Source: CAZOHN01 sp964579325 (GTDB lineage Bacteria > Pseudomonadota > Alphaproteobacteria > Rhodobacterales > Rhodobacteraceae). From it: 54,034 bases of DNA. Below, piece after piece: positions 17,683 to 26,842 of this stretch. Location: contig CAZOHN010000002.1 in assembly GCA_964579325.1 (NCBI GenBank), forward strand, positions 1 through 54,034, given 5' to 3'. The first letter of the stretch is position 1. Each line of letters starts with the position of its first letter. Both the position numbers and the translations under genes were made by a program. The notes under the pieces were generated by a model. That model searched no databases. It was not told the origin of the DNA and saw only the letters and a program-made list of their open reading frames with translations.

Positions 17683-18969
17683 ATGACGATCCAGGCACCG
17701 CCACCTGACGCACGGCTTGCCGAGACGATGCAGGCGATGGGCCTCAAGGCGCGGGCCGCTTTTCGCGCGCTTGCCGATACGTCTGCGGCCGATCGCACGC
17801 GCGGGCTGATCGCGATTGCCGCCGCGATCCGCGCGGCCGTGCCGGAGATTCTCGCCGCCAATACAGAGGACATGGCGGCGGCGCAGGCCAAGGGCCTTGA
17901 TGCCGCGATGCTCGACCGGCTGTCGCTTGATCCGAAACGCGTCGAAGCGATTGCCGCCGGCGTCGAGACGGTCGCCGCCCTGCCAGACCCTGCCGGGCGG
18001 GAGCTTGCGCGCTGGCAACGCCCGAACGGGCTCGACATCGCGCGGGTGACCGTTCCGCTTGGCGTGATCGGCATCATCTATGAAAGCCGGCCGAACGTGA
18101 CCGCCGATGCCGGCGCGCTTTGCCTGCGGTCTGGCAATGCCGTCATCCTTCGGGGCGGATCGGAGAGCGCCCGTTCGTCCGGCGTGCTGGCCGGCCTGAT
18201 GCGCGCGGCGCTCGGCGCCGAGGGCCTGCCGGAAGACGCCGTCCAGCTGGTGACGACCACGGACCGCGAAGCGGTCGGGCACATGCTCGCGGGCCTCGAC
18301 GGCGCGATTGACGTGATCGTGCCGCGCGGCGGACGGGGCCTCAACGCGCGGGTGCTGGCCGATGCGCGGGTGCCGGTGATCGGGCATCTCGAGGGGCTCT
18401 GCCATACCTTCATCCACAGCGCGGCCGATCCGGAAAAGGCAGTTGCCATCACCGTCAATGCCAAGATGCGGCGGACGGGCATCTGCGGTGCGACCGAGAC
18501 GCTGCTTGTCGATGCGGGCGTTGCCGATGCGCTGTTGCCGCAAGTGGCGGCCGCCTTGACGGCAAAGGGATGTACACTGAAGGGTGACGCGCGGGCGCGG
18601 GACATCCTGCCAGAGATCGAAGCGGCAACCGATGATGATTGGTCGACGGAGTATCTCGCGCCGGTGCTGTCGATTGCGGTGGTTGACGGCCTTGAGGGCG
18701 CGCTTGCCCATATTGCCCGCTGGTCGTCCGGCCATACCGAGGCGATCATCACCGAGGATGAAGCGGTGGCCGAAGCCTTCCTGCGCCGCGTCGACAGCGC
18801 CATCATCCTGCACAATGCCTCGACCCAGTTCGGCGACGGCGGCGAGTTCGGCATGGGCGCAGAGATCGGCATCGCGACCGGACGCATCCACGCGCGCGGT
18901 CCCGTCGGCGCCGACCAGCTGACGACCTACAAATACCTTGTGCGCGGGACAGGGCAGGTTCGCCCTTGA
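17683..18969 (+). CDS. proA: Glutamate-5-semialdehyde dehydrogenase (gamma-glutamyl phosphate reductase)
   Basis: 428 residues from ATG 17683. ProA reduces gamma-glutamyl phosphate with NADPH in the second step of proline synthesis. The catalytic cysteine is C268 in RRTGICGATE; the NADP-binding region LRSGNAVILRGGSE and the family signature near VPRGGRGLNA are present. Length and ends match the family. It overlaps nadD by 4 bases (TTGA), and proA-nadD is a common alphaproteobacterial order. No proB is in the window. Confidence 0.94.
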   Translation: MTIQAPPPDARLAETMQAMGLKARAAFRALADTSAADRTRGLIAIAAAIRAAVPEILAANTEDMAAAQAKGLDAAMLDRLSLDPKRVEAIAAGVETVAALPDPAGRELARWQRPNGLDIARVTVPLGVIGIIYESRPNVTADAGALCLRSGNAVILRGGSESARSSGVLAGLMRAALGAEGLPEDAVQLVTTTDREAVGHMLAGLDGAIDVIVPRGGRGLNARVLADARVPVIGHLEGLCHTFIHSAADPEKAVAITVNAKMRRTGICGATETLLVDAGVADALLPQVAAALTAKGCTLKGDARARDILPEIEAATDDDWSTEYLAPVLSIAVVDGLEGALAHIARWSSGHTEAIITEDEAVAEAFLRRVDSAIILHNASTQFGDGGEFGMGAEIGIATGRIHARGPVGADQLTTYKYLVRGTGQVRP

Positions 18970-19553
18970 AGCGCGTCGTCCTGCCGGGTCCGGCGAAGGA
19001 TCTCGCCATCGGCCTCTTCGGTGGCAGCTTCAATCCGGCGCATGAAGGCCACCTCCACGTCACCGAGACGGCCATCCGGCGGCTTAGGCTTGATGCGGTG
19101 TGGTGGATCGTGGCGCGCGGCAATCCGCTCAAATCCGCACACGGAGACTTCGGCGTCCGGCTGGCCTCGGCAAACGAGGTGGTGCGGGGATACCGCCACA
19201 AGGTGAGCGATGCCGAGCGCAGGCTTGGCCTCGTCTATTCCATCGACACAATCCGTGCACTGAAGGCGAGGGCGCCATCTGCGCGCTTTGTCTGGCTGAT
19301 GGGTGCTGACAGCCTTGCGACCTTTCACCACTGGAAGGCCTGGCGCGAGATCGCTGGCGAAGTGCCGATTGCCGTGATCGCGCGTCCGGGCAGCCGCGTG
19401 TCGAAAGCGTCGTTCTTCAGCCGGCAGTTTGCAGCGTTTCGCGTGCCCGAAGCAGAGGCCGCGTGCCTGCCGGGCTGTTCGCCCCCCGCATGGGTCTACC
19501 TGCGCGCGCGGGAGCACGCGGTGTCTTCGACCGCGCTGCGGCGCACGTCATGA
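18966..19553 (+). CDS. nadD: Nicotinate-nucleotide adenylyltransferase
   Basis: 195 residues; the start is TTG overlapping the proA stop. The nucleotidyltransferase motif GLFGGSFNPAHEGHLHV at about residues 15-31 holds the (H/T)xGH element, GADSLATFHHW is typical of NadD, and the terminal SSTALR corresponds to the SSTxIR ATP-binding loop. The enzyme makes nicotinate adenine dinucleotide in NAD synthesis. Downstream, where many relatives have rsfS and rlmH, there is instead a ThiF-like gene with an ATGA overlap. Confidence 0.92.
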   Translation: MKRVVLPGPAKDLAIGLFGGSFNPAHEGHLHVTETAIRRLRLDAVWWIVARGNPLKSAHGDFGVRLASANEVVRGYRHKVSDAERRLGLVYSIDTIRALKARAPSARFVWLMGADSLATFHHWKAWREIAGEVPIAVIARPGSRVSKASFFSRQFAAFRVPEAEAACLPGCSPPAWVYLRAREHAVSSTALRRTS

Positions 19554-20290
19554 GCCTTTCGCCCGACGACCTTGACCGGCATCGCCGCCATATCCTGCTG
19601 AAGGAGATCGGCGGGGCCGGTGTGCAGCGCCTTCGGTCAGCGTCTGTCGCGATCATTGGCGCGGGCGCGCTCGGTGGTCCGTGTGCGCTCTATCTTGCAG
19701 CCGCTGGAATTGGCAGGATCGACATCTGGGATGATGACCGGGTCGAGCGATCAAACCTGCAGCGGCAGGTGCAGTTCGGCGAAGCGGACATTGGCGCTTT
19801 GAAGGCGGAAATGCTCGCCCGGCGGCTCGAAGCGATTGGCGGCGCGGGCGAGGTTCATCCGGTTGTCCGGCGGTTTGCGGCGGGTGATCTGCCGCATGGT
19901 GACGTGCTGATTGATGCCAGTGACAATTACGAGACGCGTTTTGCGCTCAATCGCCTCGCGCACCGGTCAGGCCGTGTACTGATCGAAGGGGCTGCTGCAG
20001 GCTGGTCGGGTCAGGTATCGACCTTCGCGTCCGGCGTGCAGCCGGGCGCGCCGTGTTATCAGTGCTGGGTGCCCGAGGCGCCGCCCGTTGCAGAAGCGTG
20101 CGACGAGGTCGGCGTGGTCGGCGCGTTGACCGGAATGGTGGGCGCGGCGATGGCGCTTGAAGCTGTAAAACGTGTGACGGGCGCCGGAACGCCGCTGATC
20201 GGCCGCGTCCTGTTGATCGATGGATTGACGCTTCTCCCACGCACGGTTGCGCTGCGGCAGGACCCGGCCTGCGAACTGTGTTCGGCCTGA
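19550..20290 (+). CDS. ThiF/MoeB/HesA family E1-like adenylyltransferase
   Basis: 246 residues from ATG 19550, overlapping the nadD stop. The Rossmann nucleotide site GAGALGGPCALYLAAAGIG and the arginine-rich RSNLQRQVQFG stretch are those of MoeB/ThiF enzymes, which adenylate the C-terminal Gly-Gly of small ubiquitin-like sulfur carriers. A zinc site is formed by CYQC and the terminal CELC. A cysteine in EACDEVGVVG lies where the family has its conserved cysteine. No MoaD, ThiS or rhodanese gene is adjacent, so molybdopterin, thiamine or another sulfur transfer cannot be separated here. Confidence 0.85.
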   Translation: MSLSPDDLDRHRRHILLKEIGGAGVQRLRSASVAIIGAGALGGPCALYLAAAGIGRIDIWDDDRVERSNLQRQVQFGEADIGALKAEMLARRLEAIGGAGEVHPVVRRFAAGDLPHGDVLIDASDNYETRFALNRLAHRSGRVLIEGAAAGWSGQVSTFASGVQPGAPCYQCWVPEAPPVAEACDEVGVVGALTGMVGAAMALEAVKRVTGAGTPLIGRVLLIDGLTLLPRTVALRQDPACELCSA

Positions 20291-20369
20291 AGAGAGCGTT
20301 TGACAGCGCAGCCTTGCGGCAGCTTAGTGCGCGCCACGCGCGCCTGTGGACAGAGAGACCTTCACACCG

Positions 20370-21362
20370 ATGTTTCGCATCCTGACAACGATTTTCATTA
20401 CGCTCGCCATCATTGTCGGCGCCGGTTGGCTCGCGCTGCGGCGCAGCGATATTCCGTTCGAGCAACTGGATTCGATCTATACCAGTTCAGGCAGCCGGTT
20501 CCTCGACCTTGGCAATGATGTGAGGATTCACTTTCGCGATGCCGGTCCGCGCGATGCGCCTGTCATTGTCCTGGTGCACGGGTTCTCGGCCTCTCTTCAC
20601 ACCTGGGAACCCTGGGTCGATGGCCTGAAGAAGGACTACCGCGTCGTTACGCTCGATCTTCCGGGCCATGGATTGTCGGGCTGTATCGACAATGAAGCCA
20701 TCGGGACCGACCAGTTCGTCGAGACCATCGACCGCCTGACCCGCGCGCTCAAGATAGACCGGTTCGTCCTTGCAGGCAACTCGATGGGCGGCGGCGCGGC
20801 GTGGAACTACACGCTTGCGCATCCCGACCGGGTCGCAGGGCTTGTGCTTGTCGACGCAGCGGGATGGCCGCCGGAGGGCGAGCAGGCGCAGAGCCGTCCT
20901 CTGGCGTTCCGGTTGCTCGACTACAAGATGGCAAGGCAGCTGATGTCTGGTCTCGACCTGTCGGCACTGATCCGGTCCGGGTTGCGCGACAGCTTTGCGG
21001 ATCCGGCTTTCGTGACCGACGAGATGGTGGATCGCTATTCGGCGCTCTCACGCGCGCCGTGCCACCGCGAGGCCATGGCGATCCTGTCCAGCGGCGAGGG
21101 GCGCGTACCGGCAACGCCCGAGCGCCTCGCGGCGATCACCGCGCCGACGCTCGTGATGCACGGCGAAGCGGATAGGGTGATCCCGGTCTCTCATGGTGTG
21201 AAGTTCAGCGAGGCGATCCCGGGCGCCGTCCTGAAGCTCTATCCCGGCGTCGGCCACCTGCCGCAGGAAGAGATCGCCGATCAGTCGCTCGCAGACCTTC
21301 GAAGTTTCGTGGCCGAACGGGTTATTGGGCAGCCCGCACTTGAGCCCGAACCCGTTCAGTAG
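20370..21362 (+). CDS. Membrane-anchored alpha/beta hydrolase
   Basis: 330 residues from ATG 20370 (GTG 20346 would add 8). A single N-terminal hydrophobic segment (about residues 4-22) anchors or exports the protein. The hydrolase fold shows VHGFSASLHTW (oxyanion region), the nucleophile elbow GNSMGGG, an acid in HGEADRV and the catalytic histidine in GVGHLPQEE. The sequence resembles the large family of esterases/epoxide-hydrolase-like or haloperoxidase-type proteins; the substrate is unknown. It reads away from the nadD-ThiF unit after an 80-base gap and may have its own promoter. Confidence 0.82.
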   Translation: MFRILTTIFITLAIIVGAGWLALRRSDIPFEQLDSIYTSSGSRFLDLGNDVRIHFRDAGPRDAPVIVLVHGFSASLHTWEPWVDGLKKDYRVVTLDLPGHGLSGCIDNEAIGTDQFVETIDRLTRALKIDRFVLAGNSMGGGAAWNYTLAHPDRVAGLVLVDAAGWPPEGEQAQSRPLAFRLLDYKMARQLMSGLDLSALIRSGLRDSFADPAFVTDEMVDRYSALSRAPCHREAMAILSSGEGRVPATPERLAAITAPTLVMHGEADRVIPVSHGVKFSEAIPGAVLKLYPGVGHLPQEEIADQSLADLRSFVAERVIGQPALEPEPVQ

Positions 21363-21389
21363 GCAGCCGAAGCCTTGCCTTGGGGCCCG

Positions 21390-22376
21390 TCAGAGGATCG
21401 CGGGGATCACGCGGTCGGGCGGGCGGTGGCCGTCGGCGAAGGTCTTGATGTTGATGATGACCTTCTCTCCCATCTCGGTGCGGCCTTCGACCGTCGCTGA
21501 TCCCATGTGCGGCAGGAGAAGAACGTTCGGCAGGCCGAGCAGTTCGGGGTTCACGGACGGTTCGCGTTCGAACACATCAAGCCCGGCGCCGGCGAGCTTT
21601 CCGGCCCGGATTGCACGTGCCAGCGCCGCCTCGTCAATGACTTCGCCGCGGGCCGTGTTGACGATGTAGGCATCGGGTTTCATCAGGGCGAGGCGCCGCG
21701 TGTTGATCAGATGGAACGTGGATGGCGTGTGCGGACAATTGACCGAGACGATGTCCATGCGCGCGAGCATCTGGTCGAGATTGTCCCAGTAGGTCGCGTC
21801 GAGGGCTTCTTCCATGCGGGGGCCGACGGGCTTGCGATTGTGGTAGTGGATCTGAAGGCCAAACGCCTTTGCGCGGCGGGCGACGGCCTGGCCGATCCGG
21901 CCCATGCCGATAATGCCGAGACGTTTTCCGGCCAGCCGGCGTCCCATCATCCAGGTCGGCGTCCAGCCATCGAACTTGCCCGATTCCATGACCTGGACAC
22001 CTTCGTGCAGGCGGCGGGGAACGGCGAGGATCAGCGCCATGGCGACATCGGCGGTGTCGTCAGTCAGCACGCCCGGCGTGTTGGTCACGGTGATGCCGCG
22101 CTGCACGGCCGAAGCCACGTCGATATTGTCGACCCCGGCGCCGAACTGGGCGATCAGGCGCAGCTTGTCGGACGCGCGCGCCAGCGCCCGGCCGTCAATC
22201 CTGTCGGTGACTGTGGGGACCAGCACGTCTGCGGTCTGCAAGGCGGCGATCAGTTCCTCACTGGTGAAGGCATGGTCGTCTTCATTGAGCACGGCATCGA
22301 ACAATTCCTTCAGGCGCAATTCAACCGCGGCGGGCAGTTTGCGGGTGACGATGACTTTCAGCTTGCTTGTCGGCAT
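21390..22376 (-). CDS. D-isomer-specific 2-hydroxyacid dehydrogenase (glyoxylate/hydroxypyruvate reductase-like)
   Basis: 328 residues, typical of the family. It has the NAD(P) fingerprint GIIGMGRIGQAVARRAKAFG, the substrate-side segment NTARGEVIDEAAL with arginine, glutamate in FEREP and the acid/base histidine in LLPHMGSATVE. The sequence is closest in character to GhrB-like glyoxylate reductases, which reduce glyoxylate or hydroxypyruvate in the cytosol; formate or phosphoglycerate dehydrogenase roles are less likely from length and motifs. It is convergent with the hydrolase gene before it. Confidence 0.9.
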   Translation of the reverse strand: MPTSKLKVIVTRKLPAAVELRLKELFDAVLNEDDHAFTSEELIAALQTADVLVPTVTDRIDGRALARASDKLRLIAQFGAGVDNIDVASAVQRGITVTNTPGVLTDDTADVAMALILAVPRRLHEGVQVMESGKFDGWTPTWMMGRRLAGKRLGIIGMGRIGQAVARRAKAFGLQIHYHNRKPVGPRMEEALDATYWDNLDQMLARMDIVSVNCPHTPSTFHLINTRRLALMKPDAYIVNTARGEVIDEAALARAIRAGKLAGAGLDVFEREPSVNPELLGLPNVLLLPHMGSATVEGRTEMGEKVIINIKTFADGHRPPDRVIPAIL

Positions 22377-22502
22377 AGGTCTGGCGGGTGCTCCTTGAGT
22401 CTGTCGGACTTAGCAGAGCCCGGCGTGAACGCCAATCATTCCTGTTTTACGCGGGATTCACGTCGCCGTGCGAAGACCTGTCCCTCGACCTCAAGGATCG
22501 TC

Positions 22503-23009
22503 ATGCACATCAAGCGGGCAGCACTTTTCGCCGTTGCGGCGGTTTCCGGTTTGGCTGCGGCGGCGCAGACGCTCGAGCCGGTCAGGGTCAGTCCCTTTTC
22601 AGGCGAGCCGGTGCCGCGTTTCATGTCCCTGCGCCATGCTTCGGTGCATGGCCGGGTCGGTCCGAGCCTCGAGTCGCCCATCGCCTGGGAGTATGCGCGC
22701 CAAGGCCTGCCGGTGCTGATCGTCAAGGAGAGCGGGGACTGGCGGCGGATCCGCGATCCGGCGGGCGATGAGGCCTGGATCCACAAGAGCCAGCTCAGCG
22801 CGGCGGCGATGGCGATCGTGACCGGTGATGCCGAGTTGCTCGGCGCGGCGGACATCGCCTCACCGCCCGTCGCCGTGATCGAAGCCGGCGCGGTCTTGCG
22901 CCTTGGCCCCTGCGAGCAGGAGGTCTGCAGCGTCCGGGCGGGCAATCACAGGGGGTGGGTTGCCCGCACCAAGCTCTGGGGCGCGCCGCTGGCGGAGGGC
23001 GGACTGTAG
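22503..23009 (+). CDS. Exported SH3-domain protein (COG3807/DUF1058 type)
   Basis: 168 residues from ATG 22503. Residues 1-21 form a signal peptide (AVAAVSGLAAAAQ). The remainder holds two bacterial SH3-like units: SLRHASVHGRVGPSLESPIAWEY...GDWRRIRDPAGDEAWIHKSQLS, then a shorter copy ending NHRGWVARTKLWG. Such periplasmic proteins are thought to bind peptidoglycan or peptides, but no specific role is known. It lies just before fabA. Confidence 0.85.
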   Translation: MHIKRAALFAVAAVSGLAAAAQTLEPVRVSPFSGEPVPRFMSLRHASVHGRVGPSLESPIAWEYARQGLPVLIVKESGDWRRIRDPAGDEAWIHKSQLSAAAMAIVTGDAELLGAADIASPPVAVIEAGAVLRLGPCEQEVCSVRAGNHRGWVARTKLWGAPLAEGGL

Positions 23010-23081
23010 GCCCCGAGAGTTGACAAGCCCGGCGGCGCGGGCTCGTAAGGCTGCCAAGCCCCCCGCTGGAGCAGCGCGTCT

Positions 23082-23606
23082 ATGTCCGGACCTCACGATT
23101 TTCACACCCCGAAATCAGCCTATTCGCGGGAGGACCTGCTCGAATCGGGCACGGGCACCTATTTCGGGCGTGGCAATGCCCAGCTGCCGACCCCGCCGAT
23201 GCTGATGATGGACCGGATTGCCGAGATCAGCCTCGATGGCGGCGCGTTCGGCAAGGGGCACGTGATCGGCGAGCTCGATATCCGCCCGGACCTCTGGTTC
23301 TTCGCCTGTCACTTTCCGGGCGATCCGGTGATGCCGGGCTGTCTGGGGCTTGACGCGCTCTGGCAGTTGACCGGCTTCAATCTCGGCTGGCGCGGGATGG
23401 AGGGGCGCGGGCGGGCGCTGGGCGTGGGCGAGGTGAAGTTCAAGCAGATGGTCACCCCCGCCACGAAGCTCGTCACCTATCTGGTGGATTTCACGCGCAT
23501 CATTGACCGCAAGCTGAAACTGGGCATCGCCGACGGGCGGATGCTGGCCGACGGGGTGGAAATCTATACCGCCTCCGACATGAAGGTGGGTCTCTTCAAG
23601 GATTGA
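23082..23606 (+). CDS. fabA: 3-hydroxydecanoyl-ACP dehydratase/isomerase
   Basis: 174 residues. FabA dehydrates 3-hydroxydecanoyl-ACP and isomerises trans-2 to cis-3-decenoyl-ACP, the entry to unsaturated fatty acids. The active-site histidine is H77 in ACHFPGDPVMPG and the paired aspartate is D91 in LGLDALW. A Shine-Dalgarno (GGAGCAG) precedes the ATG. It is the last gene whose codon use and content fit the left segment; fabB and fabI, its usual partners, follow but look like those of another family. Confidence 0.93.
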   Translation: MSGPHDFHTPKSAYSREDLLESGTGTYFGRGNAQLPTPPMLMMDRIAEISLDGGAFGKGHVIGELDIRPDLWFFACHFPGDPVMPGCLGLDALWQLTGFNLGWRGMEGRGRALGVGEVKFKQMVTPATKLVTYLVDFTRIIDRKLKLGIADGRMLADGVEIYTASDMKVGLFKD

Positions 23607-23687
23607 TTGTCGCAGGGTGAGCCCCGACTATGGCGCCTGAGCCCTGCGGGGCCGCCGCCGGGGAACAGCGAGCAAGGGAGGCTGCGC
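23607..23687. other. Junction zone between the two genome-like segments
   Basis: This spacer separates the Hyphomonadaceae-like left part from the Rhodobacteraceae-like right part. It contains the fabB Shine-Dalgarno AAGGGAGG (about 23674-23681) and no mobile-element sequence, inverted repeat or tRNA remnant that would mark an insertion end. Confidence 0.5.
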
Positions 23688-24914
23688 ATGCGCCGCGTCG
23701 TCGTCACAGGGATCGGCATCGTCTCGCCGATCGGCAACAGCAAGGAAGAGGTCGCGGCGTCACTGCGCGCGGGCCGCTCGGGCATCGTCTTCGCGCCAGA
23801 ATATGCCGAGCACGGCTTCCGCTGCCAGGTTCATGGCAAGCCGGAGATTGCGTTGGGCGAGCACATCGACAAGCGGCAGTTGCGCTTCATGGGGCCGGGC
23901 GCGGCCTACAACTACATCGCCATGGCACAGGCGATCGCCGATGCCGGGCTGGAGGAGAGCGACGTCTCGAACGAGCGCACGGGTCTGGTGACCGGCTCCG
24001 GCGGGCCCTCGACCTCGAACTTCTTCGACGCGTTCAACGCGGTGACGCAGAAGGGCAGCCCCAAGCGCATGGGGCCCTTCATGGTTACCCGCTGCATGTC
24101 GTCGACCAATTCGGCCTGTCTGGCGACCCCCTTCAAGATCAAGGGCGTGAACTACTCCATCACCTCGGCCTGCTCGACCTCGGCGCATTGCATCGGTAAC
24201 GGGATGGAGCAGATCCAGCTCGGCAAGCAGGACATCGTGTTCGCCGGCGGCGGCGAGGAACTGGACTGGACGCTGTCGTGCCTCTTCGACGCGATGGGCG
24301 CGATGTCGTCGAAGTACAACGGTACCCCGCAGACCGCCTCCCGCGCCTACGACGCCACCCGCGACGGCTTCGTGATCGCGGGCGGTGGCGGTGTCGTGGT
24401 GCTCGAGGAACTCGAGCACGCCAAGGCGCGCGGCGCGAAGATCTATGCCGAGGTCACGGGCTACGGCGCCACCTCCGACGGCTACGACATGGTGGCCCCC
24501 GGCGGGTCGGGCCGCGAGCGCGCGATGCGGCTGGCGCTTTCCACCACGGGCGACCGGAAGGTCACCTACATCAACACCCACGGCACGTCGACTCCTGTGG
24601 GCGACGTGGGCGAGATCGAGGCGATCCGGGCGGTCTTCGGCGACGGCTCCACTCCTCCGGTGTCATCCACCAAGTCGCTCACCGGCCACTCGCTTGGCGC
24701 GACGGGTGTGCAGGAGGCTATCTACTCGCTTCTGATGATGCAGGGCAGCTACATCACGGCCTCGGCCAACGTGGTGACCCTCGACCCCGCACTGAAACCC
24801 GAAGAGATCGTGACGACCTTCCGCGAGGGCGTCGAGCACGACACGATCCTGTCGAACAGCTTCGGGTTCGGCGGCACCAACGCGATCCTCGCCATGTCCA
24901 AGTACCACGGGTGA
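23688..24914 (+). CDS. fabB: Beta-ketoacyl-ACP synthase I
   Basis: 408 residues from ATG 23688. FabB elongates cis-3-decenoyl-ACP in unsaturated fatty-acid synthesis. The Cys-His-His triad is C162 (ITSACSTSAHC), H298 (NTHGTSTP) and H334 (TGHSLGATG), matching KAS I/II enzymes, and the phenylalanine gate region SNSFGFGGTNA is near the C-terminus. The fabA-fabB-fabI order supports KAS I rather than FabF. The gene sits 6 bases before fabI. Codons are noticeably more C-ending than in fabA. Confidence 0.93.
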   Translation: MRRVVVTGIGIVSPIGNSKEEVAASLRAGRSGIVFAPEYAEHGFRCQVHGKPEIALGEHIDKRQLRFMGPGAAYNYIAMAQAIADAGLEESDVSNERTGLVTGSGGPSTSNFFDAFNAVTQKGSPKRMGPFMVTRCMSSTNSACLATPFKIKGVNYSITSACSTSAHCIGNGMEQIQLGKQDIVFAGGGEELDWTLSCLFDAMGAMSSKYNGTPQTASRAYDATRDGFVIAGGGGVVVLEELEHAKARGAKIYAEVTGYGATSDGYDMVAPGGSGRERAMRLALSTTGDRKVTYINTHGTSTPVGDVGEIEAIRAVFGDGSTPPVSSTKSLTGHSLGATGVQEAIYSLLMMQGSYITASANVVTLDPALKPEEIVTTFREGVEHDTILSNSFGFGGTNAILAMSKYHG

Positions 24915-24920
24915 CGAACA

Positions 24921-25709
24921 ATGGCTGACCTGATGCGCGGAAAGCGCGGCCTCGTGATGGGGGTCGCCAACGACCGCTCGATAGCCTGGGGCATTGCGAA
25001 GGCGCTGCATGGAGAGGGGGCGGAGCTTGCCTTCTCCTACCAGGGCGATGCCTTCGGAAGCCGCGTTGGTCCGCTCGCCGCGTCAGTCGGTGCGACCTTG
25101 CTGGTGGATGTCGACGTCACCAACGACGCCTCGCTCGATGCCTGTTTCGAGAAACTGAGAGCTGAATGGGGCACCCTCGACTTCCTCGTTCACGCCATCG
25201 CCTTCTCCGACAAGAATGAGCTCACCGGCCGCTTCACCAACACCACCCGCGCGAACTTCCTGAACTCGCTCAACATCTCGTGCTTCTCGTTCATCGACGT
25301 CGCCCGCCGCGCGGCGGCTCTGATGCCCGATGGCGGATGCCTGCTCACCCTCACCTATCAGGGGTCGAACCGGGTAACGCCATTCTACAACGTGATGGGC
25401 GTGGCCAAGGCGGCGCTGGAATCCTCCGTGCGCTACCTCGCCAACGACCTCGGCCCCGACCGTATCCGCGTGAACGCGATCTCCCCGGGCCCGATGAAGA
25501 CGCTGGCCGGAGCCGCAATCGGTGGCGCCCGCAAGACCTACCGGCTTACCGAAGCGAACGCCCCCCTCCGCTCGAACCCCACGCTTGAGGCCGTGGGCGG
25601 CACCGCCGTCTACCTCGCCTCCGACTACGGCGCCTGCACGACCGGCGAGATTGTCCGCGTCGACGGGGGGTATCACGTGCTGGGTATGCCGCAGCCCGAG
25701 AACCTCTGA
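24921..25709 (+). CDS. fabI: Enoyl-ACP reductase (NADH)
   Basis: 262 residues. FabI reduces trans-2-enoyl-ACP in the last step of each elongation cycle. The Y-x6-K catalytic pair is Y156 and K163 (FYNVMGVAKA), with the second tyrosine in LTYQGSNR. The N-terminal VMGVANDRSIAWGIAKAL is the typical FabI nucleotide site in the short-chain dehydrogenase fold. This is the triclosan-target type. Just 6 bases separate it from fabB, so the two form one operon. Confidence 0.93.
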   Translation: MADLMRGKRGLVMGVANDRSIAWGIAKALHGEGAELAFSYQGDAFGSRVGPLAASVGATLLVDVDVTNDASLDACFEKLRAEWGTLDFLVHAIAFSDKNELTGRFTNTTRANFLNSLNISCFSFIDVARRAAALMPDGGCLLTLTYQGSNRVTPFYNVMGVAKAALESSVRYLANDLGPDRIRVNAISPGPMKTLAGAAIGGARKTYRLTEANAPLRSNPTLEAVGGTAVYLASDYGACTTGEIVRVDGGYHVLGMPQPENL

Positions 25710-25920
25710 CGGCGACGGCCGTTCGGGGCATTCCGCCTGTCGTCGACTCCCAGATTTCCGGAGGGAACGCCGCCCGGGGCGCAACGTGACCGTTGCCCCC
25801 TTTGCGGAACAGGACGCGCCCGAGAAGCCCGCGACTCCGCTATCGGAGCGGAAGCCAGCTGTCACATGACCGCAGGGACCCCGACCCCGGAGCCCCTGCC
25901 CTGTCTTCCTGACGGCCCTG

Positions 25921-26199
25921 TCAGATGCGCGGGCCAGGGTAGCTGAAGTCGTCGTGCTCGACGGTCTCGTAGCCCGCGCCCTCCGCCGCCGCCTTGACCG
26001 AGCCATAGAAGGCACTTGTCCTTGGCGGCAGGATCCACTTCACCTCGAACTTCTTGGGCAGCTTGATGTTCGGCTTCTTGGCCGAAGAGGCTTGCGCCTC
26101 AGGCGCGCTGTCGAAGCTTGCCCCCCGCGACAGGATGTAGTCGCCGACAACCTGCGGGTTCTTTCCACGCGTCACCTCGCGCGCAACAAAATAGTCCAT
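25921..26199 (-). CDS. Hypothetical 92-residue protein
   Basis: ATG 26199 follows GGGAAAGG; a GTG at 26223 would add 8 residues. I do not recognise the family. The protein opens MDYFVAREVTRGKNPQVVGDYIL, has a Lys-rich middle (SSAKKPNIKLPKKFEVKW) and ends with acidic-aromatic EHDDFSYPGP. There is no signal peptide or membrane segment. Composition is balanced and unlike the shadow frames, which supports a real gene. It is convergent with fabI, 211 bases away. Confidence 0.6.
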   Translation of the reverse strand: MDYFVAREVTRGKNPQVVGDYILSRGASFDSAPEAQASSAKKPNIKLPKKFEVKWILPPRTSAFYGSVKAAAEGAGYETVEHDDFSYPGPRI

Positions 26200-26842
26200 G
26201 CTGTCACCTTTCCCAGAAAGCACTCTGCGCGGAAATACGGTCGCGCAGGATCAGGCTACGCGACTCGCGGGGAACCGTGCGAGTGGGGAATACCCGCCCC
26301 GGACTCACCCGGCCGGGACATCAGGAGTGCGGCCCGAGGTCTGCGAAATCGTCGGGCCAGCGACTGCAGGCCATGGCCTGAGGATCAAGCGCGCGCCGGA
26401 TCTCGTGCCGGCCGCGCAGAGCGATGCGGGTGGCAGTGCCGGTGGCTGCCGGGCTCGCCGCTCCAGGGCCGAGAAGGCCTACCGATGCCTCCACGAAGTC
26501 ACGAAGTTCCCAGCGGTCCGCTGCGCGATGCCCTTCAGGTCCCATGCCCGGTTCCCTTTCCGGAAAGCGCCCTTGCGGGCGGTTCGTCCCCACCTCCAGC
26601 CACATTAGCGCGGACAAGTCTGACACAAGAGTGAGGTATTCCCGTCTTTACCGTGTCATGCCGGCGGCGGAAGATGCATCGAGAGAGCTTGGCCGGGCCA
26701 CGCAGTGGCACTCGTCCTTCCCAACCCGCAGCGTGGGCTCCTGCAGTCCGGCCATGCTTTCTCGCCATCAGGCCGCTTCCATCGCCAGACCGTGCGTGCC
26801 AGTCTTTTGCCCGACACCCGGCCCAAGGAGGCGCTGCGCATC
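26200..26842. other. Gene-poor interval
   Basis: 643 bases. The longest frame with possible protein character is minus strand 26321-26626 (101 codons, starting MSDLSALMW and ending DDFADLGPHS), but it has no recognisable domain and a large Arg/Ala/Pro share, so I do not call it. No RNA gene or terminator stood out. The final 200 bases probably contain the promoter for the HAD gene. Confidence 0.4.

Noticed and set aside
26321..26626. Possible 101-codon minus-strand gene
   Set aside because: No recognised domain, no clear ribosome-binding site, and composition like shadow frames.
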